Assembly (NCBI RefSeq): GCF_001955535.1
Contig: NZ_MPVN01000005.1
Coordinates: forward strand, 248,001-312,000
DNA from: Paenibacillus sp. FSL H7-0326
GTDB lineage: Bacteria; Bacillota; Bacilli; Paenibacillales; Paenibacillaceae
DNA: 64,000 bases
Reading direction: 5' to 3'
In this document: in pieces, positions 35,001-43,065 of the stretch
Layout: each line of letters opens with the position of its first letter
Position numbering within the stretch: position 1 is the first letter of the stretch
The notes under the pieces: model-generated
Databases searched by the model: none
Told to the model about the DNA's origin: nothing
What the model saw: only the letters and a program-made list of their open reading frames with translations
Translations under genes and position numbers: made by a program

Positions 35001-36930
35001 TGACGATTCCAATGGCTGTGCCTCCATTCGGATCGCTGACGAGATAGGTGAACGAATCATTGCCCGCAAAGCCAGGGTTCGGATTATACTGGAACGTTCC
35101 GTCTGAATTGAAGACAACCGTGCCGTTTGACGGCGATGAATTCAGACTGAACGTGAGCAGGTCTCCATTTGGATCCGTCGCTGTAACCTGACCTGTTGCA
35201 GGAACATTCTTCGTTGTGGACACATCCAGGTTATTAGCAATAGGCGGCTGATTAAGCACCGTTACTGCAATCGTTGAAACCGCTGTGCCGCCGAAGCCAT
35301 CGCTGACCAATACGGTAAACGAATCGTTCCCGACGAACCCTGTGTTAGGGGTATATTGATAAGTGCCATCGGGATTGACGATTGCTGTCCCGCTTGTCGG
35401 CACCGAATTCAGTGAGAAGGTCAGTGCATCTCCGTCCGGATCGACACCTGTAACCTGACCCCCGGCGGGAATATTCTCATTGGTGACAAGAGAATAGTTC
35501 TGTGTCGTTGGCGGCCGGTTGCCGATCGAAATGCTATTGCCGTTCGATTGGGACATCCCTTGGAAAGTCGGCCCGCCCGGAAGACTTTGAAAATTGTAGG
35601 TGAGATTTGCTACGTTCGACTGCGTTGATCCTGGCGGCCTAGACACAATTTGAACCGAGTAGATAATCGTCAGCGTCTGTCCTGGAGCCACAGTGCCCAG
35701 ATTGACACCGACCGTTGGATCTGCCCCCGGCTGTGTAACCCCATTCACCGAGAAGGAGCCAGGGACGAAGACGCCGGAAGCAGGAAATGTATCCTGCAGC
35801 AGCACTAAATTGGCAAAGGCCGTACCTGTATTGCCTGCGGTGAGTGTATACTGAACTACATCTCCGACCAGTGCACTGCTCACATTGGAGCTCTTACTGA
35901 ACACAAAAAAAGGTGCATTGACATCGACTTGAAGCCCAAGACCATTTACAAGATAAGCATCGCCCTGAGATGTGGCCTGTATGACGGCAGAAGTCTGTGA
36001 ATTGACAAGCCTGGAGGATACGTCGACATTGGTTATATCCCAGCCTTGTCTGGCACCAATGACCGCATTACCTGGCGTACTATTCAGACTGCCAAACGTT
36101 CCCCTTGTATCCAAGAGCCCCAGATTGTTGTTAATCTGTGAACCAAAAAAGTTACTGACCGGATTGTTCGGACCTGATATGGCTACAAGCGTTGCTGCTG
36201 TAGGCCCAAACCTCAGCTGATCACCTAACAGCTGAGGATCTCCCTCTCCTGCGCTGACCATCAGCCTTCCGCTTACGACACCGGTAACAGGGGTAGCGAA
36301 TCCGGTAATCGTAGCCGTCGCGGCACCGAGCGCCTGGTTTACGACCTCTGCACCGACAAACACGCTCATGTTCCTTGACGGGAGGAACGGATTCTCATAC
36401 ACGACAGCAAGCGTCCATCCGGCAAAGTTATCATTGTTATTAGATGCTGTGACCGTCCCCGGCACCGCCCCTGTTATATAAGTACCGGCTCCCCCTTGCT
36501 GGACAAGAGCCGTTACATTCGCCGAATTGACATAATCATTCGCTGTCGGTGCGGTATTCCGCGCTGTCGCCGGATCAGGAGCAACGGAGAAGGTTCCTGC
36601 CGGCGTAGTGAATAATACGGGATTGCCAATCTGCCCAATGACGTTATTCCCCCCCGTATTATAGCTGGCTGCCCAGATCAATTCGGCATACAGCACCGTC
36701 GAACCGCTCGGCAGATCCAAAATAGCGGTTGAAGCATTCTGGGTGTAATCCAGCGTTGTGCCCAGCGGGAAATTACCGACTCGGACCGAAGTATTTAACG
36801 TGCTGAATGCTCCAATTGAGCCTGTATTTCCCTGATTATTCTGATTCGTCACCTTGTTAAGCCCCAGTGTATTTCCTGTAAAAGTCATAGCCCCGTTCAT
36901 TGTTGTATTAAACCTTAATATAAAAGGCAT
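29080..36930 (-). CDS. Giant DUF11 / cadherin-like tandem-repeat surface protein
   Basis: A protein of 2616 residues with the start at ATG 36930, supported by GGGGGTGG ten bases upstream. Residues 1-330 resemble the N-terminal domain of large Bacillus-group DUF11 proteins (opening MPFILRFNTT, later STVLYAELIW and AGWTLAVVYENPFLPSRN). Residues about 340-465 are a DUF11 domain. From about 471 to the end there are 24 repeats of about 89 residues, each with the pattern PPV...TPVxGQVxATDPDGDPLTF...NGTVVVNPDGTFTYTPNxGFxGTDSFTVLVSDG.GGTA.STVTITV, the cadherin-like Tandem-95/VCBS type with DPDGD calcium motifs. The last two repeats are diverged. There is no signal peptide, LPxTG or SLH domain. Likely a surface or spore-coat filament; function is inferred. 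Confidence 0.85.
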   Translation of the reverse strand: MPFILRFNTTMNGAMTFTGNTLGLNKVTNQNNQGNTGSIGAFSTLNTSVRVGNFPLGTTLDYTQNASTAILDLPSGSTVLYAELIWAASYNTGGNNVIGQIGNPVLFTTPAGTFSVAPDPATARNTAPTANDYVNSANVTALVQQGGAGTYITGAVPGTVTASNNNDNFAGWTLAVVYENPFLPSRNMSVFVGAEVVNQALGAATATITGFATPVTGVVSGRLMVSAGEGDPQLLGDQLRFGPTAATLVAISGPNNPVSNFFGSQINNNLGLLDTRGTFGSLNSTPGNAVIGARQGWDITNVDVSSRLVNSQTSAVIQATSQGDAYLVNGLGLQVDVNAPFFVFSKSSNVSSALVGDVVQYTLTAGNTGTAFANLVLLQDTFPASGVFVPGSFSVNGVTQPGADPTVGVNLGTVAPGQTLTIIYSVQIVSRPPGSTQSNVANLTYNFQSLPGGPTFQGMSQSNGNSISIGNRPPTTQNYSLVTNENIPAGGQVTGVDPDGDALTFSLNSVPTSGTAIVNPDGTYQYTPNTGFVGNDSFTVLVSDGFGGTAVSTIAVTVLNQPPIANNLDVSTTKNVPATGQVTATDPNGDLLTFSLNSSPSNGTVVFNSDGTFQYNPNPGFAGNDSFTYLVSDPNGGTAIGIVTVHVLNQPPVAQNLDLITPENLFITGQVIATDPDGDTLTFTLNAPPVNGTVVVNADGTFQYNPNPGFIGTDTFTVLVTDPSGGTAISTVTIEVINLPPVTSNLSIATTLGVPAEGQVTATDPNGDPLTFTLQSAPSNGTAVVNPDGTFTYTPNPGFLGVDNFNVLVSDPNGGTAVSVVTVMVTNQPPIVQNLSLSTLGNTPAGGQVIATDPDGNPLTFSLNSLPMNGSVIVNPDGTFTYTPNPGFAGVDSFTVLVSDGFGGTAIGTVTVNVQNLPPVTSDVSLSTLQNLPAGGQVVATDPNGDPLTFSQLSAPVNGSVVVNPDGTFTYTPNTGYVGPDSFTVLVSDGLGGTAISTVFITVIDQPPIGQTQNFSTLQNTPLPGQLLATDPDGDPLTFTLLSPPANGTAVVNPDGTFTYTPAAGFVGTDSFTALISDGKGGTAVGTAIITVIDQPPVAQDLTLTTNVNTPVAGQIPATDPDGDPLTYTLSVPPANGTVVLNPDGSFTYTPNFNFVGTDTFSVLVSDGKGGTATSTVTIGVPVDGPVTSDVTLNTTTDVPALGQVIATDPQGQTLTYAVLVPPANGTVLLNPADGTFTYTPNAGFTGTDTFTVRVTNTSGVFSDSQVTVNVSNVPPIAGNLTLDTFQNIPIAGQIPASDPDGNPLNYTLSVPPALGSVLLNPADGTFTYTPNAGVVGVDTFSVLVDDGRGGTATSVVTVNIIDRPPVTQDVSLSTPNSTPVAGAVTATDPDGDPLTFSLNAAPVFGTAVVNPDGTFTYTPNAGYVGPDSFTVLVDDGKGGTAISTVSITVTNAPPVATGTSVTTPQNTPVNGAVTAVDPEGNPLTFALLSSPVNGTAVVNADGTFTYFPNTGYVGPDSFTVLVSDGLGGTAIASVEVTVTDNPPVTSDLSLTTNINTPVAGQVTATDPDGDPLTFSILSLAANGIAEVNLDGTFIYTPNTGYSGPDSFTVLVSDGKGGTAVSTVTIQVVNRPPVVSNTTYGTVQPSPVSGVVTASDPDGDPLSYVIDTAPASGTVLLNPDGTFTYTPIPTFFGTDFFTVAVSDGRGGITFGVITIEVSINPPVVQDLSITTGGNIPVSSQVAVTDPNGLPMTVTLLSPPLNGSVIVNPDGTFTYTPDPGFIGTDSFTVLAVNSAGGSGVGTVTVTVSNVPPTADGASLTTIQNTPVSGAVTASDPDGNTLTFTLNSTPSSGTVILNADGTFTYTPNTGFVGADSFTVLVSDGLGGTAIALVTITVTGRPPITQDQSIETGPNTSVDGQIIASDPDGDPLTYVIGSLPTNGTVVLNADGSFIYTPNTGFVGTDSFTVWVLDGTGGSAVSTVSITIPNLPPIVSDFATSTLVGTPVTSQIPAVDPEGNPLTYALGTAPLSGTVVVNPDGTFTYTPDVAFIGTDTFTVVVTDPFGASTTGRVTITVFSAPPVAPDIFLTTPINTPVSGVVIASDPQASTLIYTQYVPLPSNGTVVVNPDGTFTYTPNPGFTGVDTFPIIVSDLYGENGISRVTIVVGEDVPIATPVNVGTAAGQPVTGFIPAEDPAGLPLIFTLGNPPTNGTAVVSPDGTFTYTPNPGFTGTDTFSVIVTNSAGISAVAPVTVIVGGDSPVASPVNVRTTEGQPVSGTVIANDPNGLALTFSLGIPPSNGTVVVNPDGTFTYTPDPGFVGTDTFTVIVTNSAGLFTVAFAMVTVLQESPPFTAGPITTDIGIGTNQGQPVTGQILASSPAGLTLTYTVLQSPANGSLELNPDGSFIYTPNPGFSGIDTFSITVTDSQGRAAVSTVTVVVYPSANTGGETIIQVQLTTPQGRPVSGAADGGPGAVYQVYSQPANGNLRLRPDGTFTYTPNPGFIGSDTFTIRYTDARGAVYLYVVTVNVVALSNTVLIDLRTEENTSVSGDLNSFGRLSTAQLVDPPNNGRVTLNANGTFTYIPDLDYIGPDQITFIVTLASGEIYTVIVNIRVVPGGEE
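29083..35519 (-). repeat. Array of 24 coding repeats of about 267 bp
   Basis: The repeat region of the giant protein. Units are about 267 bases, in frame, and diverged at DNA level but clearly homologous; stretches corresponding to NPDGTFTYTP and GGTAVSTVT recur almost unchanged. Such arrays gain and lose units by recombination and are prone to assembly collapse. Confidence 0.9.
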
Positions 36931-37021
36931 CTTGCGCTGTCCACCCCCAAAAATAGCATAAATCCCCATACAATATATTGTTTATGACTCTGTACTATGC
37001 AGATTAATTCTGAGTAACAAC

Positions 37022-37054
37022 AAAAAAAGACATGATCCAGATCTGGATCATGCC
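37022..37054 (-). terminator. Terminator after the lactonase gene
   Basis: A perfect palindrome CATGATCCAGATCTGGATCATG, followed on the minus strand by TCTTTTTTT. It lies about 50 bases past the lactonase stop and before the giant gene start. Confidence 0.88.
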
Positions 37055-37104
37055 TCACAATAGCGATATAATTCATGGCATTTCATATTTATATAGTGAA
37101 AATG

Positions 37105-38175
37105 TTAACCCTTCTTACAGGGTTCAATGCATACTGGAGTAGGGATTTCGAGCTCGTACCCCGTAGGTGTAAGCCGCCCGTTTTCACTGTCTATTTTGAA
37201 GGAAACCAGATTGTCACTGTCCTGGTTTGCTGCGATCAGCAATCCACCCTCCAGCAGATTGAAGTTTCTCGGCGTCTTGCCCTCTGTACCCACACACTCT
37301 ACTGCGGTAAGCTCACCACTCTCCTCATTAATATGGAACAGCGCGATTGAATCATCACCACGGTTGGATACATAGAGGAAACGACCGCAGGAGGATATGC
37401 GAATATCCGCACCTGTATTTTCTGACTGTTCTGTTTCACCCCGTGTTGAGATATGATGCGTGATCTGGAACTCTCCACGATTCTTGTTGAAGGTTAGCGC
37501 CGTAACCGTATTGTTCAGCTCATTAACGACATAAGCAAATTTCTCATTAGGATGGATCACCAAATGTCTCGGACCAGAACCGGCGGGCAGCTTCAGCTCA
37601 TAATGGGTCGACAGCTTACCCTCCTGCATGCGGTACACAATGATCTGATCCAGCCCAAGGTCACACACGATAGCATACTCACCTGCCGGATCCGGTGCGA
37701 TGGAATGTGCATGCGGTCCCTCCTGCCGATCTTCGCGGAAGCCCTTGCCTACATGCTCAATCTTCGCAGACATCTCCACAGGAGTGGAGGATTCATCCAG
37801 CTTATATACATTGACACTTCCACTTGAATAGTTAGCTACAAGCACATAGCTGCCGCTCTGATCCACCGAAACATAGCAAGGGTCAGCACCTTCGGTCGGT
37901 TTGCGGTCCAGAAGATGCAGCTCACTCGTCGACGGATCTATTTTATAAGTAAACAGTTCCCCTTCACCTGTCTCGCTCACCGCATACAATACTTCTCCAT
38001 TCGGATGCAGCGCAAGGAAGGAGGGGCGCTCGATTCCCGATGCCTGGTTCACGATTCGCATTTCTCCGCTTTCCTTGTTCACGGCCACCAAATAAATGCC
38101 AGGGTCTGCTGCCGCAGAATAAGTCCCCGTATAGAAACAAACCTCGTCTGATTTCTTCGCTTGTGGGTTCATCAT
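37105..38175 (-). CDS. Lactonase family beta-propeller protein (6-phosphogluconolactonase-like)
   Basis: A 356-residue cytoplasmic seven-bladed propeller of the YbhE/Pgl family. Recognisable blades include RPSFLALHPNGEVLYAVSE, ADPCYVSVDQSGSYVLVANY, GPHAHSIAPDPAGEYAIVCD, GPRHLVIHPNEKFAYVVNEL, IRISSCGRFLYVSNRGDDS and TPRNFNLLEGGLLIAANQD. The GPHAHS and GPRHL motifs carry the conserved histidines. It would hydrolyse 6-phosphogluconolactone in the pentose phosphate path, though other lactones are possible. GGAGCG lies before two adjacent ATG codons. Confidence 0.85.
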   Translation of the reverse strand: MMNPQAKKSDEVCFYTGTYSAAADPGIYLVAVNKESGEMRIVNQASGIERPSFLALHPNGEVLYAVSETGEGELFTYKIDPSTSELHLLDRKPTEGADPCYVSVDQSGSYVLVANYSSGSVNVYKLDESSTPVEMSAKIEHVGKGFREDRQEGPHAHSIAPDPAGEYAIVCDLGLDQIIVYRMQEGKLSTHYELKLPAGSGPRHLVIHPNEKFAYVVNELNNTVTALTFNKNRGEFQITHHISTRGETEQSENTGADIRISSCGRFLYVSNRGDDSIALFHINEESGELTAVECVGTEGKTPRNFNLLEGGLLIAANQDSDNLVSFKIDSENGRLTPTGYELEIPTPVCIEPCKKG

Positions 38176-38306
38176 CGATCGCTCCTTATATTCAGATCAT
38201 TACTGGATAGACTACCGGAATTGATATTAATCTATTAACCACATATGACTTCCATCCCTTCAAAAACAAGGCGGTTTACAAAAATTTCACGAATAGACTA
38301 TTGCTC

Positions 38307-38320
38307 TGAAATGCATTTCA
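38307..38320 (+). promoter_or_regulatory. Palindromic operator upstream of GH1 gene
   Basis: TGAAATGCATTTCA is a perfect 14-base palindrome with a LacI-family-like shape (the centre is GC rather than the CG of cre). It sits 73 bases before the GH1 start, inside the probable promoter (TTGCTC at 38301 and TAAGAT at 38326). The LacI regulator encoded after the GH1 gene is the obvious candidate ligand-responsive repressor. Confidence 0.5.
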
Positions 38321-38392
38321 TAACTTAAGATGCTTATGTAAAAGCTATGGTCAGCTGTAATCATAGACATAACTCGTAAGGAGGACATAAAT

Positions 38393-39832
38393 ATGATACA
38401 TGAAAAATTACCGCCCTTCCCCGCGGACTTTCTCTGGGGCTCTGCTTCTGCTGCCTATCAGATTGAAGGCGCTTGGAATGAAGACGGCAAAGGACCTTCC
38501 GTATGGGATCTATATACCAAAATTCCAGGCACCACCTTCAAGGATACGAGCGGGGATATCGCTGTAGACCACTATCACAGATACAAGGAAGACGTACAGC
38601 TCATGGCTGAGATGGGTCTTAAATCGTACCGATTCTCGGTCAGCTGGCCAAGAATTTATCCGCATGGCACAGGTGAAGTCAACGAAGCCGGACTTGCATT
38701 CTACGACAGCCTGATTGATGAGCTGGTCGCCCACAGCATTGAGCCCGTGCTGACCCTGTATCATTGGGATGTGCCGCAGGCACTTCAAGACCGGTACGGC
38801 GGCTGGGAATCACGTGAAATTATTGAAGATTTCAACCAGTACTGCATCACCTTGTACAAAAGATTCGGAGACCGTGTAAAATACTGGGTGTCCCTTAACG
38901 AACAGAATCATAATACCAATCATGCGTACATGCTTGGCATGCATCCACCCGCGGTGAAGGACCGCAAACGCTTCTATGAGGCCAACCATATTATGTTCCT
39001 TGCAAATGCCCAGGCCATCGCCTCCTTCCGCAAGCATGTGCCTGACGGCAAGATTGGACCCAGCTTTGCCTATACTCCTTCCTATCCGGCTTCGAGTTCA
39101 CCAGAAGACATGCTGGCATATGAGAATGCAGAGGAGTTCACAAGCTATTGGTGGCTTGATGTATATTGCCGGGGTGAATATCCCAGCATTCCTTACCGCC
39201 ACTTGAAACAGCAGGGACTCGCTCCTGTGTTTGAGGAAGGAGATCAGGAGCTGTTAAAACAGGGGATGCCTGATTTTGTCGGTGTCAATTATTATCAGAC
39301 GATTACGTACGAGCATAATCCGCTGCATGGCGGTGTCTCTTCAGGCAAAATGAACAATACCGGCCAGAAAGGCAGCAATGAATCAACCGGAATTCCAGGT
39401 CTATACAAGACAGCAAACAATCCTCATGTTGAAAAATCGAACTGGGACTGGAATATCGATCCCATCGGTCTTCGTATCGGTATGCGCCGAATTACGAGCC
39501 GCTATGATCTTCCCATCTTTATTACGGAGAACGGTCTTGGCGAGTTCGACAAGCTGGAGTCCGAAGACCAGGTTCATGATGAATACCGGATCGCCTACCT
39601 TAAGTCCCATCTTCATCAGTGCAAGCAGGCGATCGCTGACGGGGTGGAGCTGATTGGCTATTGCAGCTGGTCCTTCACGGATCTGCTCAGCTGGCTGAAC
39701 GGCTATCAGAAGAGATACGGCTTCGTCTACGTGAACCAGGATGAGGAAGGCGGGAAGGATCTTCGCCGTATCAAGAAAGACAGCTACTTCTGGTACCAGG
39801 ATGTTATTAAGACGAACGGAGAAAACATCTAG
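38393..39832 (+). CDS. GH1 family beta-glucosidase / 6-phospho-beta-glucosidase
   Basis: A 479-residue TIM-barrel glycoside hydrolase family 1 enzyme. The N-terminal signature FLWGSASAAYQIEGAW is at residues 13-28. E170 (SLNEQN) is the acid/base and E379 (FITENGLG) the nucleophile. The C-terminal region reads SFTDLLSWLNGYQKRYGFVY; KRYG is shared with 6-phospho-beta-glucosidases such as B. subtilis BglC, but phosphate specificity is not certain. The acid/base motif NEQN differs from the common NEP. No PTS genes adjoin it. AAGGAGG precedes the ATG. Likely cytoplasmic and controlled by the adjacent LacI protein. Confidence 0.88.
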   Translation: MIHEKLPPFPADFLWGSASAAYQIEGAWNEDGKGPSVWDLYTKIPGTTFKDTSGDIAVDHYHRYKEDVQLMAEMGLKSYRFSVSWPRIYPHGTGEVNEAGLAFYDSLIDELVAHSIEPVLTLYHWDVPQALQDRYGGWESREIIEDFNQYCITLYKRFGDRVKYWVSLNEQNHNTNHAYMLGMHPPAVKDRKRFYEANHIMFLANAQAIASFRKHVPDGKIGPSFAYTPSYPASSSPEDMLAYENAEEFTSYWWLDVYCRGEYPSIPYRHLKQQGLAPVFEEGDQELLKQGMPDFVGVNYYQTITYEHNPLHGGVSSGKMNNTGQKGSNESTGIPGLYKTANNPHVEKSNWDWNIDPIGLRIGMRRITSRYDLPIFITENGLGEFDKLESEDQVHDEYRIAYLKSHLHQCKQAIADGVELIGYCSWSFTDLLSWLNGYQKRYGFVYVNQDEEGGKDLRRIKKDSYFWYQDVIKTNGENI

Positions 39833-39916
39833 GTTGTTTGGATTTGGATCCTCTGAAATTTCTGGATTCACTAGATTGACTATGTGTTGTGTGCTATATG
39901 CAACAACGCTTCTTCT

Positions 39917-39949
39917 AAGCCCCTTGGCCCCTTCCAAAGGGGCTTTTTT
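39917..39949 (+). terminator. Terminator after GH1 gene
   Basis: AAGCCCCTTGG / CCAAAGGGGCTT hairpin followed by TTTTTT, between the GH1 gene and the LacI gene. Confidence 0.88.
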
Positions 39950-40018
39950 GCGCAAGCATTTCGTGATTAACAGTGTACACGGGTATAATGTCGTTAGATC
40001 AGGAGGTGTAACGTTTAA

Positions 40019-41002
40019 ATGGCCAATATTAAATCCATTGCCAAGCTCGCTGGCGTATCTGTAACTACCGTGTCCCGCGTGCTGAACAATCATCCATACG
40101 TCAATGAAGCAACTCGCCAGAAAGTACAGCACATTATGGAGAAGGAAGGATACAGGCCGAATTCGAGTGCGGTGCATTTGATTAAAGGTCATACAGATCG
40201 TGTCGGGGTCATCGTCCCGAACAGTCATCCCTATTTTCAAGCGATATTGTCAGGCGTTATGGATGAAGCTGCTAAATCCGGCTATGGAACGCTGCTATAC
40301 CAATCTCGGTATGAGACACAAGAAGAGCATAAAGCACTTCAGCTGCTATCCACTAAACAGATTGACGGTCTCCTCTTCTGCTCCCGTGCACTTGAGCTTG
40401 AAGCTATTGCCGCTTACGCCAAGTATGGCCCGATCGTTACTTGTGAGTATACAGAGAATGAGCAAATTGCGGCTGTCTATACCGATCATTATGAAGCCTT
40501 TCAAAAAGGAATGCAGTACCTGATTCAGCACAGTCATAGGGCCATCGGTTATTGCGTGGGACGAGCGGACAGTGCAAGCAGCCAGGCCAGGTATCTTGCT
40601 TATAAGACCTTGCTTCATGAGCATGGGGAAGTCTTGCATCCGGAATGGATATTTACCAATTGTACAGAGATTAAAGACGGAATCCGTGTCATTGATACTC
40701 TCATGAAGATGGAGGAACGCCCCACCGCCCTGCTCGTTACAGGCGATGAAGCGGCAGCCGGTGTCATCCTGAGAGCTCAAGCCCTCGGGCTTCGCATTCC
40801 CGAGGATCTTGCCATTATCGGCTTCGACAATCTCCCGATCTCCGAAGCACTTGGTCTTACGACCATTGACCAGCATCTGCAGGAGATCGGAAGAGAAGCC
40901 TTTCGCACGTTCTATAACAGCAGGAATGTGGAAGTGAAGGATATTGCGCGTAGTTCCAAGACCGTCATCCCTTTTGAATTAGTTGAAAGATCCAGCGTCT
41001 AA
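40019..41002 (+). CDS. LacI family transcriptional regulator
   Basis: A 327-residue sugar-responsive DNA-binding protein. The helix-turn-helix (residues 4-23) and hinge are evident in IKSIAKLAGVSVTTVSRVLN. The periplasmic-binding-protein-like effector domain follows, with VGVIVPNSHPYFQAILSGV at the start and LAIIGFDNLPISE near the end. AGGAGGTG lies ten bases before the ATG. A TATAAT (39984-39989) next to a GTGTACAC palindrome (39973-39980) may form an autoregulated promoter. The neighbouring GH1 gene is the likely target. Confidence 0.9.
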   Translation: MANIKSIAKLAGVSVTTVSRVLNNHPYVNEATRQKVQHIMEKEGYRPNSSAVHLIKGHTDRVGVIVPNSHPYFQAILSGVMDEAAKSGYGTLLYQSRYETQEEHKALQLLSTKQIDGLLFCSRALELEAIAAYAKYGPIVTCEYTENEQIAAVYTDHYEAFQKGMQYLIQHSHRAIGYCVGRADSASSQARYLAYKTLLHEHGEVLHPEWIFTNCTEIKDGIRVIDTLMKMEERPTALLVTGDEAAAGVILRAQALGLRIPEDLAIIGFDNLPISEALGLTTIDQHLQEIGREAFRTFYNSRNVEVKDIARSSKTVIPFELVERSSV

Positions 41003-41022
41003 TCACGGTAGCTTCATAGCGT

Positions 41023-42999
41023 CTAATCCTGTGGATTTATAATGAGGGGAACTGAAATACGACCTTCCAGCGGATCATAATTCGCTAGGTTATTGTCCGC
41101 ACTCCGTTGATCCTGGTCCAGTATTGAGAAGTAAAATGTAAGCGGCTGTTCATAATCTAGATCAGGAATCATCATGTTGACGTTATCACCATCAAATATA
41201 TTACTAATTGCTGTATACACCTGACCTGCCGCATCCGTATAATAATCCGAAATCTCATATTGAATTCCTTCCCAAACAGGAAATTGGATCGTGTGAAATA
41301 ACGTATCTATTTCAGGGTCGGCATAGGTAACCCCGAAGGACTCAGGCTCCATCCCTTTAGGATACTGGACAAGATTAAGATTATTTAGATCAATAACAAA
41401 AGGAGTCTCCAAGCTGAACAGCTCCTCATCTAAGGTAAGCTGGAGTTCTTCATATGAATCCTCATAATAGATGGATGGAAAGATCAGATCATCCCCTGCA
41501 ATCTCCACTACTCTGCTTCCGGACCTCGAATTCTCTCTTACCCGGTCCAGACGAACATTCTTCAGACTCTCTATCCCTTTCTCATTGTGAATATCAGGCT
41601 TCATCTTCACCCTCGTGTAGTCCGAGCTGATTGTCAGCCCGGTAATATGGTAGGTCTGGCCTTCAATCGTAAAGCTCTCATCAAGCGCGATCTCTTTGGC
41701 CGGCTGCTCGACCTCATGAGGATAGTCTGTTTCCAACATGACGGTATGCGCCTCATCCCCCTGCACCTCAACTTCGAACTGGAGCAAGGCTCCTTCCGTA
41801 GAAACCGTGGGATTGGTTCGAACAAACGTAACAAAACCTTTCTCAGCCTTCTCTGTCTCTTCGAGAACCATCTGATTCTGCAAATAACCTAACAGCAGCA
41901 AAGTCGAGCGCTCCAAAATGGATCCATCCACGATCGAAGTGGAGACCTCGGGCTCTCTCTTTTCCAGCGTATACATTAACAATGTTTCTCTCCCATAATC
42001 GATCGCTCCGTCAATGATCAGCCGGGATCCATCATCTAATTTCATTGCATATCCGAGCTTCTTGTAATCACCATCCGCAACCCGTGATCTGTAATCCCCA
42101 TCGCTGCTCGCAGTACTATAGATTAAGCTCTCGTCCGGAACGACCCTTGTGCCGGAAAGATTAAGAGACGCGTGGGTCTCCTTTTCGCGGAAAGGATTAA
42201 GCACAATGATAGCAAGGACAACTACACCAAGCGATACACCAAGGGTCCAAGCCCATATCTTCTTGTTCCTGTGCCTCGGGAGGACACCTTGCCCAGCATG
42301 GAGCAGTCCCTTCTGTACTGCTGCGTCTGCATCGTTACTCATTTCCACTGAGCTCAAGTATTCTTTTTCCTTGGAAAAATGTTTGCGGATAAAAGACGAG
42401 ACCGCTGTAGTTTCACCTTCCCCCATCTCTTTGGCCACAGCATTCAGCATCTCATCAAGCCGTCTAGAAGTCGTCTTCTCCGTTCTTGATATGTATTTTG
42501 CTATCTCTGCTATAGGTTGTTCTGCAATATAATTCAGCAGGAATACGACACTCTGTTCAAAGCTCATCTGGCTGATAAGTGTCTCCATCAAGTCGGCTCG
42601 GTTGCTGCGCATTACTTGAATATGCTCACCCGCTACAGCCGAGTCACCCAGCTTATTTGAGCTAGGTGTAAGATCATCAGGTTCCCCCACTGCAGCGGAT
42701 GGTTCTATTGCAGCATCAGCTCCACCTGCCCTCCTCAACCTTTTGGCATGGAGCATCATATTATGAAACAAGGCAGTCACGAGATCCTCTCGCTGCTTCC
42801 CTGCTTTGACCTGATGCCAGGTGATGGACACCGTGGCCGATACGAGTGCATCCGCGGTGCTCCTGCTTCGAGAGATAGCGTAGGCCACGATAAACAAACT
42901 TGCAGCATGACGCTTCAAGAGGTGCTTATAAGCATCGAAATCCCCACTAAACGCCATTTTCTCTAAATCCCGATCATTCATCTCATCAAAACTTTGCAC
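41023..42999 (-). CDS. ECF-sigma-like / membrane helix / extracytoplasmic domain fusion protein A
   Basis: A 658-residue protein starting at GTG 42999 (GAGGTGA upstream; the start aligns with both relatives). Residues 5-90 resemble sigma factor region 2 (DLEKMAFSGDFDAYKHLLKRH). Residues 135-190 resemble sigma region 4, with a helix-turn-helix in AEIAKYISRTEKTTSRRLDE. Residues 248-270 are one membrane helix (WTLGVSLGVVVLAIIVLNPF). Residues 271-658 are extracytoplasmic and resemble DUF4179/DUF5643 domains, with SGTRVVPDE just after the helix. Normally an ECF sigma factor and a DUF4179 membrane protein are separate, as sigma and anti-sigma. Here they are one chain, and a paralog lies upstream. 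Function unknown; membrane-tethered regulation is inferred. Confidence 0.75.
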   Translation of the reverse strand: MQSFDEMNDRDLEKMAFSGDFDAYKHLLKRHAASLFIVAYAISRSRSTADALVSATVSITWHQVKAGKQREDLVTALFHNMMLHAKRLRRAGGADAAIEPSAAVGEPDDLTPSSNKLGDSAVAGEHIQVMRSNRADLMETLISQMSFEQSVVFLLNYIAEQPIAEIAKYISRTEKTTSRRLDEMLNAVAKEMGEGETTAVSSFIRKHFSKEKEYLSSVEMSNDADAAVQKGLLHAGQGVLPRHRNKKIWAWTLGVSLGVVVLAIIVLNPFREKETHASLNLSGTRVVPDESLIYSTASSDGDYRSRVADGDYKKLGYAMKLDDGSRLIIDGAIDYGRETLLMYTLEKREPEVSTSIVDGSILERSTLLLLGYLQNQMVLEETEKAEKGFVTFVRTNPTVSTEGALLQFEVEVQGDEAHTVMLETDYPHEVEQPAKEIALDESFTIEGQTYHITGLTISSDYTRVKMKPDIHNEKGIESLKNVRLDRVRENSRSGSRVVEIAGDDLIFPSIYYEDSYEELQLTLDEELFSLETPFVIDLNNLNLVQYPKGMEPESFGVTYADPEIDTLFHTIQFPVWEGIQYEISDYYTDAAGQVYTAISNIFDGDNVNMMIPDLDYEQPLTFYFSILDQDQRSADNNLANYDPLEGRISVPLIINPQD

Positions 43000-43065
43000 C
43001 GTATCACCTCTTTTTCCAAATCGGATCAAAGCCTGGGGGTGTCTGCCCTTATTTTTTTACCAAGG

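Noticed and set aside
29083..35519. Regularly spaced repeats that might suggest a CRISPR array
   Set aside because: The unit is about 267 bases, wholly coding and diverged, with no short repeat/unique spacer pattern.
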